Counted from the first letter of the stretch, positions 1 through 8,243 are shown. The stretch: DNA of 36,861 bases from Candidatus Dojkabacteria bacterium (GCA_003554185.1 PWFU01000114.1:1-36861), one strand, 5' to 3'. Made by a program: numbers and translations. Notes: generated from the letters alone by a model not told the origin.

Positions 1-1
1 C

Positions 2-37
2 ATTATGCCAGAAGGTAAAATAGAGGAAGAAAAGTAA
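2..37 (+). CDS. Possible 3' tail of a plus-strand gene cut by the window edge
   Basis: An open frame runs from the window edge to a TAA at 35-37 and would encode a short charged tail ending EGKIEEEK. A hydrophilic lysine/glutamate tail is plausible for a protein end, but 11 codons cannot establish a gene. The following bases up to 133 are AT-rich and contain no hairpin plus T-tract that I can see. Confidence 0.25.
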   Translation: MMPEGKIEEEK

Positions 38-133
38 ACAACCTAAAAATAATAACACTATTATGGAAATAAGCAGTTTTTGTTTTTTGTTTTCTAAACC
101 CATCAAAAAGGCAGTTTTAAAATCAAAAATATA

Positions 134-2698
134 TTAACTCTCAGCCCAAGAGGCTGTTTTAACAATCTTAATATTATCATTTATTAATAAAGGTTTATCC
201 TTAGGTCCCTCAAACGTATAGTCCTTAGATAATTCGTAGCCCTCATTCATTACCTCAAGACGATATTTACCACCTGGAACAAGAAATCTATAACGACCAT
301 GTTTGTCACATATACGCTTACCTACCAATGTTTCAAATTCTAATTCCCGCAAACCTAATGTTACCTCTGACTTATCTAAATCCTCTGTTTCAACTTTTCC
401 ATAACCTCTTTCTCGCATAAATATATTCAAGAAGGAAAGTATGAATAGCGGGATATATATACACATAATTACCAAATTAAACGTAGAAGGGACTCTGATA
501 TATACGAAAATCGAAAGTAACAAACCTACAAATACCAATATCTTTTGCAAAACACCCAGATACTTCGTTATACGATTAATCAAGAGAGCCTGAGCATATT
601 TTATTCTATCTACCTCCAAAGGATCTAAGGGGATTGAATACTGTAAAGGATTATTCGCATCCAAAGTAAACTCACCTCCCCTGTATATGTTGGTATAAGG
701 TTTGTCTGCTGAACCAGAAACTACACCGGATGGGAATTCATAACCACGAGCAAATACTTCCATAGTATAATTACCATCCTGTAACTCTCCTGAAAAGACA
801 CCATAAACATCTGAAACATCTGTATGAACAAGTTTACCAGCTGTATCATATACCCTAACAATAGCTCGATTAATCGGCTCCTTGGTTACAGAATTATATA
901 TAACACCATAAGGTTTGCCCTTTTTACGTAAACCCATTATACCGAGAATCCCTAAAAATAATTGCATGAGATAGTAATACATCCCAAACTGACTAGATAA
1001 AAGAGATAGTGCTGTAAGAGGAACTACTACAGCTCCAACTGCTGTAGAAGTTGTCTGGGTTATTTCATCATCTACATCTAAATCTCTAATACCACTAGCA
1101 AAAGCGCCTGCTGCTCCCGAAATACTTTGCCCTATCCTGCTAACAAGGCTTTCATCTACAACCTCTTCTGGCTCTTCAGGTAATTTAGAAAATACAAACT
1201 TTAATTCAAAATCACCTGTTATTTTGTATGTATAGGGTAGATCATCTTTTGTAATGATAATTTCATTACCATCCTCATCTATAATGATTATATATTCTAA
1301 TTCATAACCATCATCTTCATCAATATCTCCTTCATCTATTATAAAGTCGTCCCCTACAAGAAAATCATCGTCATCACCAACAAAATCTCCCCCTACATCA
1401 TCATCTATATCTATATTTATATTTACAATTTTTTCAAAATCTACATGAATTGTATGATCATCTGAAACATTCTCAAATGTATATTCATTCAACCTACCTT
1501 TTTCTTCCCCATCAACATAAACTTCGTAAACACCATATCCCTCATCAGGAATAATATTGAACATTTTATCTTCCCCCTCTTCAACACTTCTTACACCTGA
1601 TGGTTCAATATCTCCGTTCTCACCACTACTTGCAACGATAGAATACGTGGGTTCAGGTTCAGGTTCAGGTTCTACAGGTTCATCTTTAAAAATTGCCACA
1701 AGATTTCTATCTCCTATAGCAGTAAATTTAACCTTTGTAGTAGCATATACTAAGTTTCCATCTTCTTCCCATTTATCAAAGATATAACCTGCATTAGAAT
1801 CAGCCTCTATTTCTACTGCATCACCGTGTTTATACACTCCTGCACCATAAACATCACCTCCTATTGAAGGATAAGCTGATAAGTCTATTTTATACTCCTT
1901 CTTCTCGAAAACCGCAGTAATACTCCTGTGGCCCGTTATAGTAAAAGAATAAACGGAATCTTGTGACAACTCGTTATTATCAACATCAAGCCATTTAACA
2001 AATTGATTACCTGGGCTAGGATTAGCAATAATACTTACTTTCTCACCATGTTCGTAAGTTCCAGCACCAATTGCAGAACCATCTCCATCCGTATTCAAAG
2101 ACACATCGTATTCTTTCTTTTCAAAAATAGCTTCCAAAACCAAATCCTCTACAGCTTGGAAAGTAGGAGACTTTGTCCCAAATTGCTTAATTCCGTCAAC
2201 CTGCCATTCAACAAATTCATAACCCTCATTGGGATCTGCAGAAATACTGACATTCTCACCATGGGAATAGACACCGCCTCCACTAACGCTCCCCCCATCT
2301 TGTGGCACAGATTCTACTTCAATATCATATTCTTTAAGAATAAAATTAGCGACTAAATCTCGATCTTCAATTCCAACCTCAAATGTTAAATTCTCATCAG
2401 TACTTATTTCAACACCATTTTCTGTCCAATTATCGAATTCATAACCTTCGTTGGGAACCGCCTCTAATTCAATTTGCTCTCCGTGTTCGTACTCTCCAGG
2501 ATCATCACCTATCACATTTCCAGCACCAGAAGGCTCCACATCAATACTAATATTTACAGATTCTGGAGCTGAAACCTCCAAACCAAATTCCAGAAAAGAA
2601 GATTCGGCTTGAACAAAAAAACCTACTAAACCACCTATACAAACCAAAAAGACAAACCCTAACACAGAAGAAAAAACAGTTTTTAATAAAGCTTTCAT
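134..2698 (-). CDS. Large membrane-anchored surface protein with five InlB-like repeats and two internal beta-sandwich domains
   Basis: An 854-residue protein. Residues 1-31 look like a signal peptide or anchor. Five repeats of about 70 residues follow (roughly 48-119, 122-192, 196-265, 268-337 and 351-421), most with the pattern Y-x-HG-[ED] ... A-x-P-x-x-G-Y-x-F-x-x-W, typical of bacterial (divergent InlB B-repeat type) repeats of cell-surface proteins. A PEPEPEPEP linker separates repeats 4 and 5. Residues 425-470 are extremely acidic (Asp-rich). Hydrophobic segments lie at about 551-591 and 718-760. Between and after them are two stretches resembling carboxypeptidase-regulatory or peptidase-associated beta-sandwiches (about 596-655 and 785-845; for example DGNYTMEVFARGYEF). 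Topology is unclear because the sandwich domains sit between membrane segments. A surface adhesin or envelope structural role is inferred only. It lies 40 bases downstream of, and co-directional with, the next small membrane protein gene. Confidence 0.85.
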   Translation of the reverse strand: MKALLKTVFSSVLGFVFLVCIGGLVGFFVQAESSFLEFGLEVSAPESVNISIDVEPSGAGNVIGDDPGEYEHGEQIELEAVPNEGYEFDNWTENGVEISTDENLTFEVGIEDRDLVANFILKEYDIEVESVPQDGGSVSGGGVYSHGENVSISADPNEGYEFVEWQVDGIKQFGTKSPTFQAVEDLVLEAIFEKKEYDVSLNTDGDGSAIGAGTYEHGEKVSIIANPSPGNQFVKWLDVDNNELSQDSVYSFTITGHRSITAVFEKKEYKIDLSAYPSIGGDVYGAGVYKHGDAVEIEADSNAGYIFDKWEEDGNLVYATTKVKFTAIGDRNLVAIFKDEPVEPEPEPEPTYSIVASSGENGDIEPSGVRSVEEGEDKMFNIIPDEGYGVYEVYVDGEEKGRLNEYTFENVSDDHTIHVDFEKIVNINIDIDDDVGGDFVGDDDDFLVGDDFIIDEGDIDEDDGYELEYIIIIDEDGNEIIITKDDLPYTYKITGDFELKFVFSKLPEEPEEVVDESLVSRIGQSISGAAGAFASGIRDLDVDDEITQTTSTAVGAVVVPLTALSLLSSQFGMYYYLMQLFLGILGIMGLRKKGKPYGVIYNSVTKEPINRAIVRVYDTAGKLVHTDVSDVYGVFSGELQDGNYTMEVFARGYEFPSGVVSGSADKPYTNIYRGGEFTLDANNPLQYSIPLDPLEVDRIKYAQALLINRITKYLGVLQKILVFVGLLLSIFVYIRVPSTFNLVIMCIYIPLFILSFLNIFMRERGYGKVETEDLDKSEVTLGLRELEFETLVGKRICDKHGRYRFLVPGGKYRLEVMNEGYELSKDYTFEGPKDKPLLINDNIKIVKTASWAES

Positions 2699-2738
2699 AA
2701 TCTAGCGATAACAATTAAATTTTAAGTCTCTTCCACTA

Positions 2739-3293
2739 CTATTTCTCAATAGCATCATAATATCTATCTAAACTATATTCAACATCCTTTATTCGCCAGT
2801 CTTCTTCATCCCCCCTATTCAAAACCAAAACAACAGTTAAAGGATATTTAAAATCGTTCTCGTCTGCAACAAAAAGAAAATTAACTTTAACTAAACCAAC
2901 CTCTTCTCCCTCGTACCTAATATCCCCACCCATTTCAGCATCTTCTATTTTATGCCATCTGGAAAAATCTAAATTCCTACCCACATCTGTAGTTTCATAA
3001 ATACGCTCAAAGTTTCTTGCTTGTAAGTCATTAATAAATTCGTAAACTACAACCCCAATCTCTTCTTCTTGATAATTGAGTTCTTCCTCAGATATAATAC
3101 CCAAAACCTGATCATCTTTGCTTCGCCCCCTATTTTCTAAATACTCCTGAAAAGAAGGATTTGTATAAATCAAAGGTCCAGCAACCAAGTAAAAAGAAAA
3201 TGCTAATACGAAAGCTAAAAAAACATTCTTTTTGTTATCTCGAAGCCAATTAAACATTACCCCAAAGGCAGTTAAAATATTACCCTCTTTCAA
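2739..3293 (-). CDS. Small single-pass membrane protein, unknown function
   Basis: A 184-residue protein not recognised as a named family. After a short basic N-terminus there is one hydrophobic segment (about 25-46), then a hydrophilic, acidic, presumably extracytoplasmic domain of about 130 residues. The pattern (VVYEFINDLQARNFERIY, a central strand with VKVNFLF, then a WRIKDVEYSL end) is reminiscent of the NTF2-like/DUF4878 fold of lipoprotein-like domains, but that is only a suggestion. The longest frame starts at a TTG (3293). The first ATG is at 3257 (MFNWLRDNKK), directly before the membrane segment, and may be the true start. It probably forms an operon with the downstream 854-residue surface protein. 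Confidence 0.65.
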   Translation of the reverse strand: MKEGNILTAFGVMFNWLRDNKKNVFLAFVLAFSFYLVAGPLIYTNPSFQEYLENRGRSKDDQVLGIISEEELNYQEEEIGVVVYEFINDLQARNFERIYETTDVGRNLDFSRWHKIEDAEMGGDIRYEGEEVGLVKVNFLFVADENDFKYPLTVVLVLNRGDEEDWRIKDVEYSLDRYYDAIEK

Positions 3294-3415
3294 GTTACCA
3301 TATTCAATTTAAAAACACAATATTTTAAATCAAAAAATTTCCATTTTTCAAAATTGTAGACATATACAAAACTTTCTTCACAGGTTTTTAACCACCTCAT
3401 TAATGTTTAAAAATC

Positions 3416-3444
3416 TTGACAACAAGGTAGAAATCAAATAGAAT
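3416..3444 (+). promoter_or_regulatory. Sigma70-type promoter of lemA-htpX
   Basis: TTGACA at 3416-3421 and TAGAAT at 3439-3444 are separated by exactly 17 bases. Predicted transcription starts near 3451, about 20 bases before the lemA ATG. A GGAG lies between the two. Confidence 0.75.
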
Positions 3445-3471
3445 GGAGAAATAATTTTTAAACTTTAACAT

Positions 3472-4038
3472 ATGGATACAACAACAATAGTGATTATAGT
3501 GATAGTGGTCTTGATAATATTCTTTGTCATCGGACTATATAACAGGCTTGTAGTATTAAATAAGAGAGTGCAAGAAGCCTGGTCGGATATCACAGCACAA
3601 TTAAAGAGAAGGTATGATCTCATACCAAATTTGATAGATACGGTTAAGGGATATGCCAAACATGAAAAAGATGTTTTTAAAGAAGTTACTAAGGCACGTA
3701 CGAAAGCCATGAATGCTGAGACAACCCAAGAAAAGGCTGAAGCCGAAAATCAATTAAGCTCTACTCTAAAATCTCTTTTTGCTGTTTCAGAAAGCTATCC
3801 TGATGTAAAAGCATCAAAAAACTTTCTGGAATTACAGAGAGAACTTAGAGATACAGAAGATAAGATTCTAGCTTCAAGAAGATTCTATAACACTGTAGTA
3901 AGAGATTATAACATCGCTATTAAAAAATTCCCTGCCGTATTAATAGCAAGCATGTTGGGATTTACTAAAAAGGATTTCTTCGAATTAGATGAAGAGCAAA
4001 ACAAGGTTGTACAAGAAGCACCAGATGTAAAATTTTAG
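3472..4038 (+). CDS. lemA: LemA family membrane protein
   Basis: A 188-residue protein, the usual LemA size. It has one N-terminal membrane helix (about 5-25, almost entirely Ile/Val/Leu), then the family hallmark region: YNRLVVLNKRVQEAWSDI, the RRYDLIPNLIDTVKGYAKHE block, a coiled helical body (YPDVKASKNFLELQRELRDTEDKI), and RRFYNTVVRDYNIAIKKFP near the end. LemA proteins form a helical bundle exposed at the membrane; their biochemical role is not settled. The gene sits 10 bases upstream of an htpX-like protease, a very common pairing that suggests a joint function in membrane or envelope quality control. Its promoter is at 3416-3444. The only reasonable start is the ATG directly before the membrane helix. 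Confidence 0.93.
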   Translation: MDTTTIVIIVIVVLIIFFVIGLYNRLVVLNKRVQEAWSDITAQLKRRYDLIPNLIDTVKGYAKHEKDVFKEVTKARTKAMNAETTQEKAEAENQLSSTLKSLFAVSESYPDVKASKNFLELQRELRDTEDKILASRRFYNTVVRDYNIAIKKFPAVLIASMLGFTKKDFFELDEEQNKVVQEAPDVKF

Positions 4039-4048
4039 GAAAAAATGA

Positions 4049-4960
4049 ATGTCCAACGCATATAATGTTGCGGACGTAAATGTCCGAAGAACATACTATT
4101 TAATAATAATCTTCTTAATAATAGTCATAGTTTTTGGGCTATTAATAAGCATAATCTTCGATAGCTGGTTTATCCTTCTAATAGCCATAGCGTATGCTTT
4201 AATATCTGTACTAGTTAGTTATTGGTGGTCAGATAGAATAGTGCTAAGCATGCTAGATGCAAAAGAAGTTTCAAAAGACGATTACCCAGAACTCTATAGA
4301 ATGGTTGAAAACCTGTGTATCACTGCAGGCCTTCCCATGCCAAAAATCTATATATTGGACGAAGCACAACCAAACGCTTTTGCTACAGGTAGAGACCCAG
4401 AGCATGCTGTAATCGCGTTCACAAAAGGCCTCGTTAATAAATTAGAAAGAAGTGAGTTAGAAGGAGTCATTGCCCACGAATTATCCCACATTAAGAATAG
4501 AGATATGTTAATCGGCTCAGTAGTAGTTGTACTTGTGGCTGTTATTGCAGTTCTAGCAAGGATATATATAAGGACGTCGATATTTGGCGGTTTAAGAGGA
4601 GGAAGAGGACAAGCAGGAGCTATAATGATGTTATTAGGAATTATTGCAGCTATCATATTACCAATAGTTGCAACTATAATTAGATTAGCTGTTTCAAGAA
4701 AAAGAGAGTATCTAGCTGACGCCTCAGCAGTACTATTAACAAGATATCCAGAAGGATTAGCAAACGCCCTCAAGAAAATTTCCAAAGATCCCAACCCCAT
4801 GAAAAAAGCCAATGAACAAACAACATCTCACCTATTTATATCCTCACCCCTAAGAGGGCAAGAAAAAGCTAATTGGTTTAACAAACTATTTATGACTCAC
4901 CCACCAGTGGAAGATAGAATCCAGGCATTAAAAGGGAAGAATATACTTGACACCGAATGA
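4049..4960 (+). CDS. htpX: HtpX-like M48 membrane zinc metalloprotease
   Basis: A 303-residue protein of the usual HtpX length. Two N-terminal membrane helices (about 15-37 and 40-58) precede the protease domain. The zinc site is HELSH (143-147) with catalytic Glu144, and the third ligand is the Glu of EYLADA (about 220). Two more hydrophobic segments (about 155-172 and 189-213) lie between them, as in HtpX. FATGRDPEHAVIAFTKGL before the active site is also typical. The family degrades misfolded membrane proteins. The gene follows lemA by 10 bases with an AGGA just upstream of the ATG. Its last codons contain the -35 box of the ribosomal protein promoter (4947-4952), so the two transcription units interlock. 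Confidence 0.95.
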   Translation: MSNAYNVADVNVRRTYYLIIIFLIIVIVFGLLISIIFDSWFILLIAIAYALISVLVSYWWSDRIVLSMLDAKEVSKDDYPELYRMVENLCITAGLPMPKIYILDEAQPNAFATGRDPEHAVIAFTKGLVNKLERSELEGVIAHELSHIKNRDMLIGSVVVVLVAVIAVLARIYIRTSIFGGLRGGRGQAGAIMMLLGIIAAIILPIVATIIRLAVSRKREYLADASAVLLTRYPEGLANALKKISKDPNPMKKANEQTTSHLFISSPLRGQEKANWFNKLFMTHPPVEDRIQALKGKNILDTE

Positions 4961-4975
4961 GTTAAGAAATATAAT
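4947..4975 (+). promoter_or_regulatory. Perfect-consensus promoter of rplJ-rplL
   Basis: TTGACA (4947-4952) and TATAAT (4970-4975) with a 17-base spacer: an exact match to the housekeeping consensus, as expected for a ribosomal protein operon. The -35 box lies inside the last htpX codons and the spacer contains the htpX stop codon. Transcription should begin near 4982. Confidence 0.88.
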
Positions 4976-4981
4976 CTGCAA

Positions 4982-5045
4982 GACTTTCGAAGAAGTGTGG
5001 TTCTAAATCCACATCAGAAAGGTTAGAAATTTCAAGAAATTTTAG
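4982..5045 (+). promoter_or_regulatory. Structured 5' leader of rplJ-rplL, candidate L10-binding autoregulatory leader
   Basis: About 80 bases of untranslated leader separate the predicted start from the rplJ ATG. A stem TGTGG/CCACA (4996-5000 with 5009-5013) sits inside an outer stem CTTTC/GAAAG (4984-4988 with 5017-5021), with an asymmetric purine-rich internal loop (GAAGAAG on the 5' side). This resembles the bulged, kink-turn-like architecture of bacterial L10 leaders, where L10(L12)4 binds its own mRNA. A second AT-only hairpin (5026-5032 with 5037-5043) lies just before the start codon. The L10-leader identity rests on position and architecture only; a covariance-model search would decide. 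Confidence 0.5.
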
Positions 5046-5060
5046 TTTTTAAAATTTTGT

Positions 5061-5576
5061 ATGCCAAAGAGTAAAGAGCAAAAAGCTGAGCTTTTACAAC
5101 AGTATAAGGAGATTGTGTCTAATAACGAAGGATATATTATTGTTAAATCTGATAATATCGATACCTTCACTCTATCAGAACTGAAACAGGACCTAAAAGA
5201 CATTGGAGCCAACTTCACCGTTATAAAAAATACAATTTTCAAAATAGCATTAAACGAAAGCAAACAACCATTGGAAACTCAAGACTTTTCTGGACCCAGT
5301 GCAATAATAACTTTTAATGAAGACCCAGTTGCTGCGGCAAAATTACTAAGCAAAATACAAGAAGATAAAGAGTTGCTAGAACCCAGATTTGGAGTAGTTG
5401 AAAATCAATATATAACTAGTTCTAAGATTATGGAATTAGCAGAAATTGGATCAAGGGAAGAACTATATGCAAAACTATTGGGATCTCTGGACGCTCCTTT
5501 AAGCGGTTTGCTAAATACCTTAACTGGAAATGTAAAAGGATTTACGAGAGTGTTACACTCTCTTTCAGAAAAGTAA
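5061..5576 (+). CDS. rplJ: 50S ribosomal protein L10
   Basis: A 171-residue protein matching L10 in size and pattern: an N-terminal MPKSKEQKAELLQQYKEI, the region LKQDLKDIGANFTVIKNTI, the GPSAIITFNEDPVAAAKLL block, and a C-terminal helix ending TRVLHSLSEK that should bind L7/L12 dimers. L10 anchors the L7/L12 stalk on the 23S GTPase-associated centre. It is first in the rplJ-rplL operon, 28 bases before rplL, behind a consensus promoter and a structured leader that probably carries autoregulation. Confidence 0.96.
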   Translation: MPKSKEQKAELLQQYKEIVSNNEGYIIVKSDNIDTFTLSELKQDLKDIGANFTVIKNTIFKIALNESKQPLETQDFSGPSAIITFNEDPVAAAKLLSKIQEDKELLEPRFGVVENQYITSSKIMELAEIGSREELYAKLLGSLDAPLSGLLNTLTGNVKGFTRVLHSLSEK

Positions 5577-5604
5577 ATTATATAATTTTTAATAATAGAT
5601 ATAT

Positions 5605-6015
5605 ATGTCAGAAGAAAAAAAAGATCTACCAGAACTAAGTAAAAATGGTGAAAAAGTTCTTGAAATTGTCGAAAAAATGACAGTATTAGAACTCGCAGAC
5701 CTAGTGAAAGTTATGGAAGATAAATTCGGTGTAAGCGCAGCAGCACCAGCAGCTGCACCTGCACAAGCTCAAGCCGAAGCACCTGCACAAGAGGAAGAGA
5801 AAGACTCTTTTAATATAGTGCTCAAGGATGCTGGAGATAACAAAATAAATGTTATCAAAGTAGTAAGAGAAATTAACCAAGACTTAGGTCTTAAAGAGGC
5901 TAAAGAGTTAGTTGAATCACTACCTCAAACTTTAAAAGAAGGAGCAAAGAAAGAAGAAGCAGAAGAAATCCAGAAAAAGTTTGAAGAAGCTGGAGCAACA
6001 GTAGAACTAGAATAG
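5605..6015 (+). CDS. rplL: 50S ribosomal protein L7/L12
   Basis: A 136-residue protein. The N-terminal dimerisation domain (about 1-45, [20 protein letters not shown]) is followed by an unusually long Ala/Pro/Gln/Glu hinge (about 45-68) and the C-terminal factor-binding domain with [20 protein letters not shown] and [13 protein letters not shown]. It recruits translation GTPases to the ribosome. The last residues are VELE; most bacterial homologues, including E. coli and B. subtilis, end in Lys (VEVK), so the acidic end is slightly unusual and is notable beside an amidoligase operon. A strong terminator follows at 6038-6069. Confidence 0.96.
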   Translation: MSEEKKDLPELSKNGEKVLEIVEKMTVLELADLVKVMEDKFGVSAAAPAAAPAQAQAEAPAQEEEKDSFNIVLKDAGDNKINVIKVVREINQDLGLKEAKELVESLPQTLKEGAKKEEAEEIQKKFEEAGATVELE

Positions 6016-6037
6016 ACGATAAATACCTTCTACAAAA

Positions 6038-6069
6038 CCCCCGCATACTCTAATTTTGCGGGGATTTTT
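6038..6069 (+). terminator. Rho-independent terminator of rplJ-rplL
   Basis: CCCCGCA (6039-6045) pairs perfectly with TGCGGGG (6057-6063) across an 11-base loop, followed by ATTTTT. It stands 23 bases after the rplL stop and is the clearest intrinsic terminator in the window. Confidence 0.9.
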
Positions 6070-6073
6070 AGTT

Positions 6074-6102
6074 TAGACAACACAAGTACAGTATTATATA
6101 AT
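6074..6102 (+). promoter_or_regulatory. Sigma70-type promoter of the amidoligase operon
   Basis: TAGACA (6074-6079) and TATAAT (6097-6102) with a 17-base spacer, one mismatch from consensus overall. It starts immediately after the rplL terminator, so the operon at 6131-11752 has its own promoter. Predicted start is near 6109, giving a leader of about 22 bases with no Shine-Dalgarno sequence. Confidence 0.75.
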
Positions 6103-6130
6103 CCTAAAGTTAACTTGTTATAAAAAAAAT

Positions 6131-6811
6131 ATGGGAGAGTTAAATAATTTCCTGTCTTGGTTAAAAGTCGATGTAATAACAGAGGAGATATTAATATTTA
6201 TTCTGTTTGTACCAATAATCGCCACTCTGGTTAATGTATCAAGATATATTATAGGTTTTCGAACCTTTGGTATATATGCTCCGATGATTTTATCTTTTTC
6301 ATATATATTTACAGGAATAAGATATGGTTTACTAGTAACCGTAGCTGTAATTGTTTCTACATTACTCTCTCACACTCTTCTTAAAAACATCAGAATGCAC
6401 TATATGTCCAGAATTACAATTAATTACACAATAACTGTTTTTATGGTTCTCATAATCTTAGCACTAAACGAAATATCACCATGGTCAATCACTACAGAAC
6501 AACATACTATTTCAGCTATACCACCCTTAGGAATAATCTTAATAATTACCCTATCCGATTTCTTCATAAAACAATATATTAAGAAAGACTTACTAACAAC
6601 TATTCGTTCTTTGGTAGAAACAGTTATCATCGCTTGCATAGGATGGCTATTGCTGACTATTAACGAATTACAAAATTTTTTAATAAATAATATTTGGATC
6701 TTAATTCCTCTGTTAATATTAAACTTCTTAATTGGACAATATAAAAGTCTAAGTATTAAAGAACTTTTTAGATTTAAAAAAGATCTTTCAGATAATGGCG
6801 AAAATGAATAA
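6131..6811 (+). CDS. Seven-transmembrane protein of the transglutaminase-associated (7TM_transglut-like) family
   Basis: A 226-residue protein with seven hydrophobic helices (about 20-40, 46-64, 66-86, 95-113, 128-147, 155-179 and 184-205). The segment YIIGFRTFGIYAPMILSF followed by TGIRYGL closely resembles the conserved part of the 7TM domain that, in proteobacteria, is fused to an inactive transglutaminase and encoded next to an alpha-L-glutamate-ligase-like ATP-grasp protein and a RimB-like protease. Here the transglutaminase part is missing and only the membrane module remains. The following gene is exactly that ATP-grasp/protease pair, which strongly supports the assignment by context. 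A likely role is to anchor or present the substrate of the amidoligases at the membrane (inference). The gene overlaps the next by 17 bases. Confidence 0.75.
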   Translation: MGELNNFLSWLKVDVITEEILIFILFVPIIATLVNVSRYIIGFRTFGIYAPMILSFSYIFTGIRYGLLVTVAVIVSTLLSHTLLKNIRMHYMSRITINYTITVFMVLIILALNEISPWSITTEQHTISAIPPLGIILIITLSDFFIKQYIKKDLLTTIRSLVETVIIACIGWLLLTINELQNFLINNIWILIPLLILNFLIGQYKSLSIKELFRFKKDLSDNGENE

Positions 6812-8243
6812 ATATAAACAAATACTGGGTATAAACCGTAGAAACCAGGAATACATACGCCCACATAATCCACCAAGTGCCAAAAAAATTTCTGATAATA
6901 AAATCTTATGTAAAAAGATATTACACAAAGCTGATATAAAAACCCCAAAAACCATAAAAATAATCAGAAATAAGAGGCAATTAGAAACGCTTGCATGGCA
7001 GGACCTTCCAAAAAGTTTTGTGGTGAAACCAAACCGTGGAACTGGAGGCAACAGCATTATAGTTTTTTATGGACAAAAAAAAGGAAAACTATCCTGGATC
7101 AAATCAAATCATCAAGTAATGACAAAAGAACAAATAGGTATACATTTTGAAAAAATATTAGATGGAGTTTTTTCCATGGGAGATACTGGAGATGTTGTTG
7201 TAATAGAGGAAAGAATATTAAACCACCCCACCTTGCGAGATTACTCATTTCGAGGAGTCCCGGATATACGTCTCATAATATTCAATAGAGTCCCTGTCAT
7301 GGCAATGGCAAGATTCCCAACAAAGATGTCCGAAGGAAAAGCAAACTTACATGCTGGAGGGATATGCACGGGTATAGATTTGGCAAACGGACTAACAACA
7401 GAATCAATTCAACTTAAAAAGCGCTCAATATTAGAAAACACATATAAGAACGTTGAATTCACATCAGACTTAAAAGAAAACAAACCGCTCAAGGGTATAA
7501 AAATACCATATTGGGATGAAATTTTAAACATAGCTATAAAATGCCAAGACATTACAAATATAGGATTTCTAGGTATAGATATAGCAATAGATGCAGACAG
7601 AGGTCCTCTAGTTTTGGAAGTAAATTCTCGACCAGGGTTAGGGATACAAATGGCCAATAATAGTGGATTAAGACCAAAACTAGAAAAATTAAAAGATATG
7701 AATATATCTTCAAGAAAAAGAGCTTCAAGGTTAGCTAAAACTCTTTTCGGAGGAGAAATCGAAGATGAAATAGAAAGTTTGAGTGGTAAAGAAATTGTAA
7801 ACCTCGTAGAAAAAATAACCGTATACCATAAAATTGATAAAAAAGCCAAAAAAGAATATCAAACTATTAGAGCATTACTAGACACTGGAATTACCACCTC
7901 CAGAATAGACGAAGGATTAGCAAACAGAATGGGACATAAAGAAACCATTGAAAATTTTAAAAACTTAGGCATACCAGAAGAGTTTAAATCTGTTTCAGAA
8001 GCAAAGAAGATTATTAAGGAATATACAGAGAATGGGGATTTAAATTATAGATTGGAAGTCATAACAGAGAGTGCCAAAATAAAAGTAAAACCAGTTGTTA
8101 AAACAAAAATTAAAATTGCTGGAAAACAGAAAGAAATAGAAACAATTGTTAGCTCCCAAAAAGAAATGATATACCCTATTTTAATTGGAAACAAAGAACT
8201 GAAAAATTATTTAATTGATGCAAGCAAGACTTTTACTAGATAA
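6795..8243 (+). CDS. ATP-grasp alpha-L-glutamate-ligase-like enzyme fused to a RimB-like retropepsin domain
   Basis: A 482-residue, two-domain protein. Residues 1-300 match the RimK-related alpha-L-glutamate-ligase-like group: N-terminal KYKQILGINRRNQEYI, nucleotide-binding FVVKPNRGTGGNSIIV (75-90), PDIRLIIFNRVPV (156-168), and the metal-binding EVNSRPGL (275-282). Residues about 350-482 resemble the RimB/PF05618 retropepsin-like protease: ALLDTGITTS with the catalytic-type DTG (363-365), a repeated VKTKIKIAG strand pattern, and IYPILIGNKELKNYLID (459-475). In proteobacteria ligase and protease are separate neighbouring genes, and RimB trims glutamate tails that RimK adds. Here they are one polypeptide, so writing and removing activities may be coupled. 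The start overlaps the 7TM gene by 17 bases; an alternative ATG is at 6804. Confidence 0.82.
   Translation: MAKMNKYKQILGINRRNQEYIRPHNPPSAKKISDNKILCKKILHKADIKTPKTIKIIRNKRQLETLAWQDLPKSFVVKPNRGTGGNSIIVFYGQKKGKLSWIKSNHQVMTKEQIGIHFEKILDGVFSMGDTGDVVVIEERILNHPTLRDYSFRGVPDIRLIIFNRVPVMAMARFPTKMSEGKANLHAGGICTGIDLANGLTTESIQLKKRSILENTYKNVEFTSDLKENKPLKGIKIPYWDEILNIAIKCQDITNIGFLGIDIAIDADRGPLVLEVNSRPGLGIQMANNSGLRPKLEKLKDMNISSRKRASRLAKTLFGGEIEDEIESLSGKEIVNLVEKITVYHKIDKKAKKEYQTIRALLDTGITTSRIDEGLANRMGHKETIENFKNLGIPEEFKSVSEAKKIIKEYTENGDLNYRLEVITESAKIKVKPVVKTKIKIAGKQKEIETIVSSQKEMIYPILIGNKELKNYLIDASKTFTR

Noticed and set aside
1190-1260. LPYTY in the large surface protein as a sortase sorting signal
   Set aside because: It lies in the middle of the protein, is not LPXTG, and is not followed by the hydrophobic segment and basic tail at the C-terminus.
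2003-2356. Open frame antisense to the 854-residue surface protein
   Set aside because: It lies wholly inside a strongly supported gene on the other strand, has no family features, and arises from the repeat structure of that gene.
6424-7057. Minus-strand frames across the 7TM and ligase genes
   Set aside because: Low-complexity Ile/Phe/Cys-rich translations are typical of antisense to AT-rich membrane-protein genes, and there is no promoter or start signal.
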